Source of the DNA: an uncultured Acetobacter sp.
GTDB lineage: Bacteria > Pseudomonadota > Alphaproteobacteria > Acetobacterales > Acetobacteraceae
Direction of reading: 5' to 3'
Assembly (NCBI GenBank): GCA_937900755.1
Contig: CALCDN010000080.1
Location: 1 to 8,588, forward strand
DNA: 8,588 nucleotides
Below, in pieces: positions 1 to 5,124 of the stretch (its first letter is position 1; every line of letters begins with the position of its first letter). The notes beneath the pieces were generated by a model, which saw nothing but the letters and a program-made list of their open reading frames with translations, had not been told where the DNA came from and did not search any database. The translations under genes were made by a program, and so were the position numbers.

Positions 1-54
1 CCCACGACCCCCAGTCCCCCAGACTGATGCGCTACCAGACTGCGCTACTGCCCG
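1..54 (-). tRNA. tRNA-Pro(GGG), 5' part, cut by the left edge
   Basis: Read on the minus strand from base 54, the sequence folds as the first 54 nt of a tRNA. It shows a 7-nt acceptor 5' arm (CGGGCAG), TA at positions 8-9, a D arm GCGC/GCGC with a GG-containing loop, and a 5-bp anticodon stem TCAGT/ACTGG with one G-U pair. The 7-nt loop is CTGGGGG, followed by a short variable region and the T-stem 5' strand GTGGG. The anticodon is GGG (plus-strand bases 18-20), decoding the proline codon CCC (and CCU by wobble), and the next base is G as is usual for tRNA-Pro. The T loop and acceptor 3' strand lie outside the window. It is co-oriented with and downstream of the merR-type gene. Confidence 0.93.
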
Positions 55-68
55 TTAAGTGTGAGTGG

Positions 69-97
69 TGTTTAACAGCCCCATATGACGGGCACAA
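69..97 (-). promoter_or_regulatory. possible promoter of tRNA-Pro
   Basis: On the minus strand TTGTGC (97-92) and TAAACA (74-69) are 17 nt apart. The second box ends 14 nt before the tRNA 5' base. Each box matches the sigma-70 consensus at only three of six positions, so spacing and placement are the main support. The tRNA could equally be read through from merR. Confidence 0.22.
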
Positions 98-106
98 CCC
101 ACTCCA

Positions 107-138
107 CCTGATTTTTTTTAACTTTTTTATCAATCAGG
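107..138 (-). repeat. inverted repeat with A-rich loop over the merR stop codon
   Basis: CCTGATT (138-132 on the minus strand) pairs perfectly with AATCAGG (113-107), and one G-U pair can be added outside. The 18-nt loop between them is nearly all A in the transcript. The merR stop codon TGA lies inside the 5' arm. No U-tract follows on this strand, so it does not look like an intrinsic terminator. It may protect or define the 3' end of the merR mRNA. Confidence 0.4.
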
Positions 139-736
139 CCAAAATCTTGCGCCGAATGGCCTCAAGCTCTACCAGCACATCGGCCAGGTCCGAACGCAGG
201 CGAACATTCTGCCCCATAACCTGCACCAAAGCCTGCTCCAGACCGGCCGCAACAGCGGCAGGCAATTCGGCCGCGACAGCCTCGACCTGCTGATAATCAA
301 CAAGGGCTGGCTCTTCTTCCACGGCAAGCGCGTCCATCTCATTTTCAGACATAATGATAACCGGTTCCCCGGCCTGCATATCGGCCCGGGATTCGGGGAG
401 CCCTTCGGGGGGTATGCCTTCACGCAGCAGGCGCTGCACACCTTTTACGGTATAACCCTGACTATACAGCAGGTCTGCAATCTGGCTGAGCAACACCACA
501 TCATCGGGTCTGTAATAGCGCCGCCCGCCGCCTCTTTTCAAAGGGCGAACCTGATGGAACTGTGTCTCCCACAGGCGCAGGGTATGCTGGGGAACATGCA
601 GTTCATCCGCGACTTCGCTGATGGTCCGAAAAGCATGAGGGCCTTTTTCAACACCCCCCGACTCCGAGGCATCCATGACTGTGCCAGACGTGTCCTGCTC
701 GGTTACACAAGAGGTGGATGTGCCATCAATCGTCAT
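134..736 (-). CDS. MerR-family transcriptional regulator (200 aa)
   Basis: This is a DNA-binding regulator of the MerR superfamily. Residues about 36-106 form the winged helix-turn-helix: FRTISEVADELHVPQHTLRLWE, then the GGGRRYYRPDDV wing motif, then a helix ending QRLLREG. The roughly 35 residues before it are polar and probably disordered. After residue 106 come a Pro/Glu-rich linker and an Ala/Leu/Arg-rich helical stretch (about 147-200) that could dimerise. No metal-binding cysteine cluster or known effector domain is visible, so the ligand is unknown. The ATG at 736 is chosen because AGGAG lies 6 nt before it; the ATG at 763 lacks such a site and would deepen the overlap with ihfA. With this start the gene overlaps the ihfA 3' end by 11 nt, implying co-transcription and coupled translation. 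A merR-type gene directly after ihfA is common in alphaproteobacteria, but its targets are not deducible here. Confidence 0.88.
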   Translation of the reverse strand: MTIDGTSTSCVTEQDTSGTVMDASESGGVEKGPHAFRTISEVADELHVPQHTLRLWETQFHQVRPLKRGGGRRYYRPDDVVLLSQIADLLYSQGYTVKGVQRLLREGIPPEGLPESRADMQAGEPVIIMSENEMDALAVEEEPALVDYQQVEAVAAELPAAVAAGLEQALVQVMGQNVRLRSDLADVLVELEAIRRKILA

Positions 737-1043
737 ATTCGACTCCTGGCTCTGTCTCCTCATGGTTGACTTCGGCCCTCAGCAGCTGGCTGGAACGAAA
801 AACCAGAACGGAGCGGGGAAGAATGGGCACTTCCTCCCCTGTTTTGGGGTTGCGCCCGCAGCGCTGCCCCTTTTTACGGACAGAGAACGTGCCAAAACCA
901 CTGATTTTGACACTTTCGCCCCGTTCAAGCGCCTGCATGACTGTCTCCAGAACATCTTCTAGGAGCACAGACGACTCTTTACGAGACAACCCTACCTGCT
1001 GATAGATCTGCTCTATCAAAGATGCACGTGTGACAGTTTCCAT
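726..1043 (-). CDS. ihfA: integration host factor subunit alpha (105 aa)
   Basis: IHF alpha pairs with IHF beta to bind and sharply bend DNA in replication, transcription and recombination. The whole protein is one HU/IHF domain: N-terminal helices to about residue 40, the GESVKISGFGTFSVR strand region (about 42-56), then the DNA-binding arm with GRNPKTGEEVPI at 63-74. Pro66 matches the proline that intercalates between base pairs in the E. coli subunit. Its N-terminal sequence and arm favour the alpha subunit over HU. The C-terminus has an acidic tail of about 14 residues. Cys62 stands just before GRNPKTG, where family members usually have Pro or an aliphatic residue. No Shine-Dalgarno sequence is visible before the ATG; a possible promoter lies so close that the mRNA may be leaderless. 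It follows fabH by 73 nt and overlaps the MerR gene. Confidence 0.96.
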   Translation of the reverse strand: METVTRASLIEQIYQQVGLSRKESSVLLEDVLETVMQALERGESVKISGFGTFSVRKKGQRCGRNPKTGEEVPILPRSVLVFRSSQLLRAEVNHEETEPGVEYDD

Positions 1044-1050
1044 GTGCAGA

Positions 1051-1078
1051 AAGGTAACACGCCTGTGCGGCGCGTCAA
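1051..1078 (-). promoter_or_regulatory. possible ihfA promoter in the fabH-ihfA gap
   Basis: On the minus strand TTGACG (1078-1073) matches five of six bases of the -35 consensus. TACCTT (1056-1051) follows after 16 nt and matches three of six of the -10 consensus. Only 7 nt then remain before the ihfA ATG. A promoter here would give a transcript starting at or near the start codon, which agrees with the lack of a ribosome-binding site. The weak -10 box keeps confidence low. Confidence 0.28.
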
Positions 1079-1116
1079 TTCATTCACAATGATGTCACTT
1101 GTCTGTTATCGGCCGA

Positions 1117-2085
1117 TCACAGACGAACCAACACCGAACCCCATGTCAGGCCACCACCCAGCGCTTCCATCAGCACCAGTTCACCCTTTTGAATCCGCCC
1201 GTCCCGCACGGCTTCGTCCAGCGCCAGGGGAATGGAGGCCGCAGACGTATTGGCGTGCCGGTCAACCGTGACTACTACCCGCTCGGCAGGGAGCCCCAGT
1301 TTTTTACCGACCCCTTCAATAATACGAATATTGGCCTGATGCGGCACTAGCCAGTCCACATCCGCGTAGCTCAGGCCTTCCGCCTTGAGCGCCTCATCCA
1401 CGGAAGAAGACAGCTTGGCAACGGCATGGCGGAACACATCGCGCCCGCTCATTTTAAGGTGACCACTTTTATCCGGCTGCCCCACGGCCCCATCCACATA
1501 CAACAGGTCGCCCGTTGTTCCGTCGGAATGAAGGTGGGTGGACAAAATCCCGCGCGGAGCGGAGTCGTCATCAGAAGCAGACAGCACCACAGCCCCCGCC
1601 CCATCACCGAACAAAACGCACGTGCCCCGGTCTTCCCAGTCAACAATGCGCGAATAGACTTCGCTGCCGATCACCAGGGCGTTGCGCACCTGCCCGGAAC
1701 GGATAAAGGAATCCGCTGTCGCCAGGGCAAAAATAAAGCCCGAGCAGGCCGCGGCAATATCAAAACCAAAACCGTGGGTCATGCCCAGGGCTGCCTGAAT
1801 CCGTACAGCCGTTGCGGGGAAAGCCTGGTCCGGGGTGGATGTGGCGACCAGAACCACGTCAATATCGCCCGCACTCAGGCCCGCGTAATCGAGTGCCCTG
1901 CGCGCGGCTTCGGCACCCATGCTTGTCGCGCTGTCATCCGGGCCAGCCAGATGGCGGCGAGTAATGCCGGTGCGGGTTCTGATCCAGTCGTCCGATGTGG
2001 ACAGCCTTGTTGCCAGCTCTTCGTTCGTGACAACTCTTTCTGGCAGAAATCCACCAAAACCCACCAGAAGCGAACGTTTCGCCAT
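1117..2085 (-). CDS. fabH: 3-oxoacyl-ACP synthase III, FabH (322 aa)
   Basis: FabH starts fatty acid synthesis by condensing acetyl-CoA (or another short acyl-CoA) with malonyl-ACP in the cytoplasm. The full thiolase-fold catalytic triad is visible: Cys114 in IAAACSGFIFAL, His249 in VPHQANIRII and Asn279 in HANTSAASIPL. The glycine-rich C-terminal GGGLTWGSVLVRL is also typical, and 322 aa is a normal length. The ATG at 2085 is chosen because MAKRSLLVGFGG is where homology to FabH begins. The frame stays open upstream to a TTG at 2139, but that extension has no family resemblance. Only a weak purine-rich stretch (GAAAGAA) precedes the ATG. The gene lies 71 nt after plsX, with a strong stem-loop between them. 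PlsX and FabH draw on the same acyl-ACP/malonyl-ACP supply, so pairing them is functionally sensible. Confidence 0.97.
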   Translation of the reverse strand: MAKRSLLVGFGGFLPERVVTNEELATRLSTSDDWIRTRTGITRRHLAGPDDSATSMGAEAARRALDYAGLSAGDIDVVLVATSTPDQAFPATAVRIQAALGMTHGFGFDIAAACSGFIFALATADSFIRSGQVRNALVIGSEVYSRIVDWEDRGTCVLFGDGAGAVVLSASDDDSAPRGILSTHLHSDGTTGDLLYVDGAVGQPDKSGHLKMSGRDVFRHAVAKLSSSVDEALKAEGLSYADVDWLVPHQANIRIIEGVGKKLGLPAERVVVTVDRHANTSAASIPLALDEAVRDGRIQKGELVLMEALGGGLTWGSVLVRL

Positions 2086-2108
2086 GACCGTTCTTTCATT
2101 ATCCGCCA

Positions 2109-2133
2109 GCACAAGCCCTTCAGGGCCTTGCGC
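2109..2133 (-). repeat. stem-loop between plsX and fabH
   Basis: In the minus-strand RNA, GCGCAA-G-GCCC pairs with GGGC-TTGTGC around a TGAA tetraloop. This gives ten base pairs, one of them G-U, with a single bulged G. It ends 23 nt before the fabH ATG. No U-tract follows, so an mRNA processing or stability element is more plausible than a terminator. Confidence 0.5.
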
Positions 2134-2156
2134 ACGCAATACATTCGTCCCGTTAT

Positions 2157-3263
2157 TCAGGAAACCGGAAGGGCTGGTTCACACTCTTCCTCCATCTGCG
2201 GGCGCATCAACAGCGCCCCCATATGGGACAGACGCTCACGAATGCTTTCATTGAAACCATGCGTGACCATATCCATGGCCACATCGACCGCTGCGGCAAA
2301 TCCCTCGGCATCCGTGCCACCATGGGATTTGACCACCACACCATTCAGGCCCACAAAAACAGCACCATTGTAGCGGCGGGGGTCCAGCCACTCCTTCATC
2401 CGCTCCAGTCCGGGACGGACGAGCAGATAACCAAGGCGGGAAATAATTCCACGCTGGAACACACGACGCAAAAGGGTTGTTGCCATTTTAAGCACCCCCT
2501 CGCCGGTTTTCAGCGCGACATTTCCGGTAAATCCGTCAGTCACAACCACATCCGTGGTGCCTGCGGTAATGTCATGCCCCTCCACAAAACCGTGGAACTG
2601 GGCAGCCAGGGGGCTTTCTCGCAGGGTTTCGGCCGCTACGCGGAGTTTTTCGTCACCCTTGAGTTCTTCAGCGCCAATATTGAGCAGGCCAATGGTTGGC
2701 GCGGGCAGCCCCAGAACGGACTTGGCGAAGGCTTCACCCATGACGGCGAACTCCACCAGGTTACGCCAGTCGCACGCAACATTGGCCCCCAGGTCCAGCA
2801 TGACCACATCGCCCTTGATCGTCGGGCTGATGGCCGCCATGGCCGGACGGGAGATACCCGGCAGCGTCTTGATCACAATTTTGGCCAAGGCCAGCATGGC
2901 GCCACTATTCCCGGCGGACACAACCCCCTGGGCGCGCCCGCTGGCCACGGCGTCCATGGCAAGCCGCATGGAGGACTGACGCAGCCGCAGCGCGGATGTC
3001 GGCTTCATGTCCATGGAGACAGACACATCCGTATGCCACACCGTGCAAATGGACGCAGCCTTGGGATAGCGCGCAAGCAAGGGGAGCAGGCGCGCTTCAT
3101 CCCCGATCAGAAGCACCTTGATATTGCGATGCCGTTCGGCGGCAACGGCAAGCCCGGCAACAACCACTTCTGGAGCCCCATCGCCCCCCATCCCGTCCAC
3201 CGCAAGGTTGAACACCTCGTTGGGATCGGAAGGAAAACTTTCTGGAATCTCGGTCTTGCTCAT
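2157..3263 (-). CDS. plsX: phosphate acyltransferase PlsX (368 aa)
   Basis: PlsX converts acyl-ACP and phosphate to acyl-phosphate, the donor used by PlsY to begin phospholipid synthesis; it is a peripheral enzyme at the inner membrane. Family hallmarks in order: LAVDGMGGDGAPE (20-32), VSAGNSGAMLA (115-125), MLDLGANV (155-162), NIGAEELKGDEK (195-206), VTDGFTGNVALKTGEG (241-256) and GAVFVGLNGVVVKSHGG (300-316). The length is normal with a slightly long N-terminus. The ATG at 3263 is chosen because the purine-rich AGAGAAG lies 5 nt before it. The frame is open further upstream to a TTG at 3389, but that would overlap rpmF and add sequence unlike the family; an ATG at 3302 also lacks well-spaced ribosome-binding bases. 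The gene sits 85 nt after rpmF, and the gap contains two perfect stem-loops. Confidence 0.96.
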   Translation of the reverse strand: MSKTEIPESFPSDPNEVFNLAVDGMGGDGAPEVVVAGLAVAAERHRNIKVLLIGDEARLLPLLARYPKAASICTVWHTDVSVSMDMKPTSALRLRQSSMRLAMDAVASGRAQGVVSAGNSGAMLALAKIVIKTLPGISRPAMAAISPTIKGDVVMLDLGANVACDWRNLVEFAVMGEAFAKSVLGLPAPTIGLLNIGAEELKGDEKLRVAAETLRESPLAAQFHGFVEGHDITAGTTDVVVTDGFTGNVALKTGEGVLKMATTLLRRVFQRGIISRLGYLLVRPGLERMKEWLDPRRYNGAVFVGLNGVVVKSHGGTDAEGFAAAVDVAMDMVTHGFNESIRERLSHMGALLMRPQMEEECEPALPVS

Positions 3264-3307
3264 GCCTGCTTCTCTGCCATGCCGCAGATGCCTTACCCCC
3301 ATTACCC

Positions 3308-3331
3308 CGCGTGCTACGGATGCAGCACGCG
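3308..3331 (-). repeat. second stem-loop in the rpmF-plsX gap
   Basis: CGCGTGCT and AGCACGCG form a perfect 8-bp stem around an 8-nt loop. The element ends 44 nt before the plsX start and lies 6 nt beyond the hairpin at the rpmF stop. It has no U-tract. Together the two hairpins fill about half of the gap. Confidence 0.5.
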
Positions 3332-3337
3332 TTCTCA

Positions 3338-3355
3338 CGCCTGAAAAATCAGGCG
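3338..3355 (-). repeat. stem-loop spanning the rpmF stop codon
   Basis: In the minus-strand RNA, CGCCTGA pairs perfectly with TCAGGCG over a UUUU tetraloop. The rpmF stop TGA is the last three bases of the 5' arm. GTGAGAAC follows rather than a U-tract, so full intrinsic termination is unlikely. It could act as a partial attenuator or 3'-end stabiliser that lets L32 be made in excess of PlsX. Confidence 0.5.
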
Positions 3356-3552
3356 CGAACGGCGACCTTGAGTGCCTTGCCCGCGGCAATCACTTCACGC
3401 CCGTCGTAATGGCCGCAATGACTGCAGACATTGTGGGGACGCTTCAGTTCGCCACAGTTGGAACATTCAGCATGAGCTTCTGCGCGCAGAGCTTCATGGC
3501 TGCGACGCATGCCACGACGTGAAGGCGAGGTTTTCTTTTTGGGTACAGCCAT
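3349..3552 (-). CDS. rpmF: 50S ribosomal protein L32 (67 aa)
   Basis: This is bL32, a small basic protein of the large ribosomal subunit. It begins MAVPKKKTSPSRRGMRRSHE, the classic L32 start, rich in Lys and Arg. A zinc ribbon follows with Cys30-x2-Cys33 and Cys43-x2-Cys46 in CSNCGELKRPHNVCSHCG, so this is the zinc-binding (C+) form. The length is normal. The ATG at 3552 is preceded by GAGAAGGGG about 10 nt upstream. It lies between the DUF177 gene, 170 nt upstream, and plsX. The DUF177-rpmF and rpmF-plsX-fabH pairings recur in many bacteria and place ribosome assembly next to lipid synthesis. The 170-nt upstream gap could hold its own promoter, but I found no convincing -35/-10 pair. Confidence 0.98.
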   Translation of the reverse strand: MAVPKKKTSPSRRGMRRSHEALRAEAHAECSNCGELKRPHNVCSHCGHYDGREVIAAGKALKVAVRA

Positions 3553-3590
3553 AAGCCCAGCCCCTTCTCATAAAAATGGTTAGAACAACA

Positions 3591-3620
3591 CGTCCGGTCA
3601 CGGATTGACGCAGCCAGACG
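3591..3620 (-). repeat. inverted repeat in the rpmF leader
   Basis: In the minus-strand RNA, CGTCTGG (3620-3614) pairs with CCGGACG (3597-3591), seven pairs including one G-U, around a 16-nt loop. It lies about 40 nt before the rpmF ATG. The loop is long, so stability is uncertain. L32 leaders can be regulated, but nothing here identifies a binding protein. Confidence 0.25.
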
Positions 3621-3722
3621 ACATAACAGGTTTAACACCAGCACTGAGCCGCGGCCTCTAGCAGACAGCAAGCGTTTTCGCAAGCAATCCTACAAGAAAA
3701 CCCTACAGCCACACCGGGGCGG

Positions 3723-4277
3723 TTACGCGTTTCCACCCCGCCAGCGCGCCAGACCGGCAAACGGACTGGCTTTTTTCTCGGGCTCTTCCTCAAGACCCCG
3801 CTGCTCGACTTCCTCCTCATCCATGATCAGGCCGGGAGGGAGAGCAACATCAGGCGCATGAGGATAGGGCTCCAGATCCAGCGCGAACTGCTCAACCACA
3901 GCCTCACCCAGATCAACGTCCTGCCCCTCATACGGAATTTCATCGATCGCGTCCATATCGGGCGCATCGGCCTCCACAAACTGTGCTGCGGGAATAAAGC
4001 GCACAACAAACGATCCCGCCATCATGTCCTCGAACGCTTCCATGCTGACAACGCAGGTCTGCGTATAGCGGACGGCCAGGGCCCCTTCGGCCGTGACAAC
4101 ACCCCGTCCGTTATCTTTGAGCCTGTAGCGGCAACGCAACATGGCCACATCCTGCAACCCAAGCCGCATGGCCACCTTTTTACATTCATCCGGTGTTGCT
4201 TCCACTGTCATATCCGTTCCCAGTATTCCGATTCGGCGCACGGCCAGAGGGCGAAAAAATTCTGGCTTTTCGGTCAT
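3723..4277 (-). CDS. DUF177 / YceD-family protein (184 aa)
   Basis: This belongs to the DUF177 (YceD) family, members of which are linked to accumulation of large-subunit ribosomal RNA and are often encoded beside rpmF. Recognisable features are an N-terminal strand region after MTEKPEFFRPL and a central VRYTQTCVVSMEAF stretch (69-82). After these come the acidic VDLGEAVVEQFALDLEPYPHAP segment (about 121-142), a very acidic linker (154-167) and the typical C-terminal SPFAGLARWRGG. The ATG at 4277 is chosen because AGGAG sits 6 nt before it; the longer frame to 4343 has no such signal. The C-terminal acidic-then-basic layout is usual for the family. The gene is the first of the minus-strand cluster and is divergent from bamE, so its promoter should lie in 4278-4557. 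The biochemical role is not established by sequence. Confidence 0.9.
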   Translation of the reverse strand: MTEKPEFFRPLAVRRIGILGTDMTVEATPDECKKVAMRLGLQDVAMLRCRYRLKDNGRGVVTAEGALAVRYTQTCVVSMEAFEDMMAGSFVVRFIPAAQFVEADAPDMDAIDEIPYEGQDVDLGEAVVEQFALDLEPYPHAPDVALPPGLIMDEEEVEQRGLEEEPEKKASPFAGLARWRGGNA

Positions 4278-4391
4278 GGAAGTCTCCTGAAGTAACGCTG
4301 AAACAAGCAGGCGGGACACGCTCGGGACAAAGCTTTTGGTCACCGCATGAACAATCTACCACACAAGTGCTGTTTTATGGAGTAAGGACTA

Positions 4392-4529
4392 ATGCATCGG
4401 GCCTGCAAAGCCCGCACTTTTTGCCATTCAGCAATTGACGCCCCGCAAGTGTTGGGGCATCGGACAGAAATGGCCGTCGCCACCTGGAGGACGGCCATGG
4501 ATCGCAATCTTACGTTTGGGACACCCTGA
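4392..4529 (+). CDS. possible 45-codon leader ORF upstream of bamE
   Basis: An ATG at 4392 opens a 45-codon frame ending TGA at 4527-4529, 28 nt before the bamE start and in a different frame. The purine-rich GGAGTAAGGA (4379-4388) lies just upstream; GGAG is 9 nt and AAGGA 3 nt from the ATG. The product would start MHRACKARTFCHSA and end MDRNLTFGTP. It has no recognised domain, signal peptide or membrane segment. A second in-frame start at 4497 has the better-placed GGAGG and would give a 10-residue peptide. The region also forms three hairpins, so the open frame may be chance within a structured leader. Confidence 0.2.
   Translation: MHRACKARTFCHSAIDAPQVLGHRTEMAVATWRTAMDRNLTFGTP
4398..4422 (+). 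terminator. terminator-like hairpin upstream of bamE
   Basis: CGGGC (4398-4402) and GCCCG (4410-4414) form a 5-bp GC-rich stem with a 7-nt loop. Three bases later come five T residues (4418-4422) on the plus strand. The stem is short for an intrinsic terminator. No plus-strand gene lies upstream to need it, so it would end a leader transcript or small RNA, or act as an attenuator for bamE. Confidence 0.3.
4440..4458 (+). repeat. middle stem-loop upstream of bamE
   Basis: GCCCC (4440-4444) pairs with GGGGC (4454-4458) around a 9-nt loop. It is the second of three hairpins and lies between the terminator-like hairpin and the 9-bp inverted repeat. Confidence 0.35.
4470..4498 (+). repeat. 9-bp perfect inverted repeat enclosing a ribosome-binding site
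   Basis: ATGGCCGTC (4470-4478) and GACGGCCAT (4490-4498) are perfect reverse complements around an 11-nt loop. The strong Shine-Dalgarno sequence GGAGG (4486-4490) lies in the loop and first base of the 3' arm. It sits 6 nt before an ATG at 4497, whose first two bases belong to the stem. Folding would hide that start codon. It is also an intact palindromic site that a dimeric DNA-binding protein could recognise. Confidence 0.5.
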
Positions 4530-4557
4530 CCAGATGACGCCGCCACGCAGGAACACG

Positions 4558-5094
4558 ATGATGCGCCTTAAAAGTGCCTGTGGGGCACTCGCTACTGTTC
4601 TTGTGCTGTCTGGCTGTCAGGTTTTCGGCCCCACACCCACACCTAGGGGCTCGCTGGTCGAACCCGAAGAGTACAGCCAGCTCGAACCGGGTAGCAGCAC
4701 CCGCGCGGACGCCATTGACCTTATGGGCTCGCCCACCACCAAGGGTGCGTTTGACGACAATATCTGGATTTATATTTCCATGACCACCCGCCTGGTGCCC
4801 ATGGATTTTCCGGGCGTGATGAAACAGGACCTTGTTGTGCTCCGGTTCAACAACGCCGGAACGCTGGAAAGCATACGCACGCTCAACCGCAAGGACGCCC
4901 TGCGTGTTGCCATGATCCAGGAGATCACGCCAACACCGGGCACCAAAATCAATGCGCTTCAGCAGATCCTGGGCAATGTGGGCCGCTACAACCCGATGCA
5001 GAACATGATGGGCTCGGGCGCTGCCGGTGGGCAGGGCGGCATGTTCAACAGCAATTCCGGCCCAGGGCACTTTGGTTCGGGCAACTCGCTGTAA
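4558..5094 (+). CDS. bamE: outer membrane protein assembly factor BamE, lipoprotein (178 aa)
   Basis: BamE is a small lipoprotein of the BAM complex that inserts beta-barrel proteins into the outer membrane. Residues 1-19 form a lipoprotein signal peptide ending in the lipobox LSGC, with Cys20 as the lipidated residue. Gln at +2 does not signal inner-membrane retention, consistent with the outer membrane. The SmpA/OmlA-type domain follows: EPGSSTRADAIDLMGSPT (43-60), a Trp-Ile-Tyr strand (NIWIYIS, 68-74) and LVVLRFNNAGTLESI (92-106). From about residue 144 there is a Gly/Asn/Ser/Met-rich tail of 35 residues that looks disordered. The ATG at 4558 is chosen for AGGA 5 nt upstream and because the signal peptide starts there; the open frame back to 4435 adds nothing like a signal sequence. 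It is the only plus-strand gene, divergent from DUF177 and convergent with the kinase gene. Confidence 0.93.
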   Translation: MMRLKSACGALATVLVLSGCQVFGPTPTPRGSLVEPEEYSQLEPGSSTRADAIDLMGSPTTKGAFDDNIWIYISMTTRLVPMDFPGVMKQDLVVLRFNNAGTLESIRTLNRKDALRVAMIQEITPTPGTKINALQQILGNVGRYNPMQNMMGSGAAGGQGGMFNSNSGPGHFGSGNSL

Positions 5095-5098
5095 ACAC

Positions 5099-5124
5099 AC
5101 CCCGAACAGGTGGGGTAACGCCCC
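5099..5124. terminator. weak stem-loops between convergent bamE and kinase genes
   Basis: ACCCC (5099-5103) and GGGGT (5112-5116) form a 5-bp stem with an 8-nt loop. The same GGGG can instead pair with CCCC at 5121-5124, giving two exclusive folds. Neither strand has a T-tract after it. It occupies the 29-nt gap where both transcripts must end, so a weak or factor-dependent terminator is the natural guess. Confidence 0.25.

Larger units (their letters stand above)
4278..4557. other. divergent intergenic region, DUF177 gene / bamE
   Basis: These 280 nt must carry promoters for both the DUF177-rpmF-plsX cluster and bamE. I found no -35/-10 pair I trust in either direction; TTGACG at 4435-4440 matches five of six -35 bases but has no good -10 at 16-18 nt. 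The plus strand holds three stem-loops in a row (4398-4414, 4440-4458, 4470-4498). It also holds a 45-codon ORF (4392-4529) and the bamE ribosome-binding site AGGA at 4549-4552. Confidence 0.6.

Noticed and set aside
111..129. T-rich run as an intrinsic terminator
   Set aside because: The T residues are on the plus strand, where no gene ends; on the strand of merR it is an A-tract, which does not terminate transcription.
1108..1117. ATCGGCCGAT palindrome after fabH
   Set aside because: A 10-bp palindrome with no loop is common in GC-rich DNA and lies partly in the stop codon; nothing else marks it as an operator.
2086..2139. Longer FabH from a TTG at 2139
   Set aside because: The added residues do not resemble FabH, and the family N-terminus begins at the ATG at 2085.
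2223..3344. 373-codon open frame opposite plsX
   Set aside because: It is a shadow of plsX: no ribosome-binding site, no family motif, and the opposite frame carries all PlsX signatures.
3264..3389. Longer PlsX from a TTG at 3389
   Set aside because: It would overlap rpmF by 41 nt, and the extra arginine-rich sequence is a readthrough of the hairpin-filled gap.
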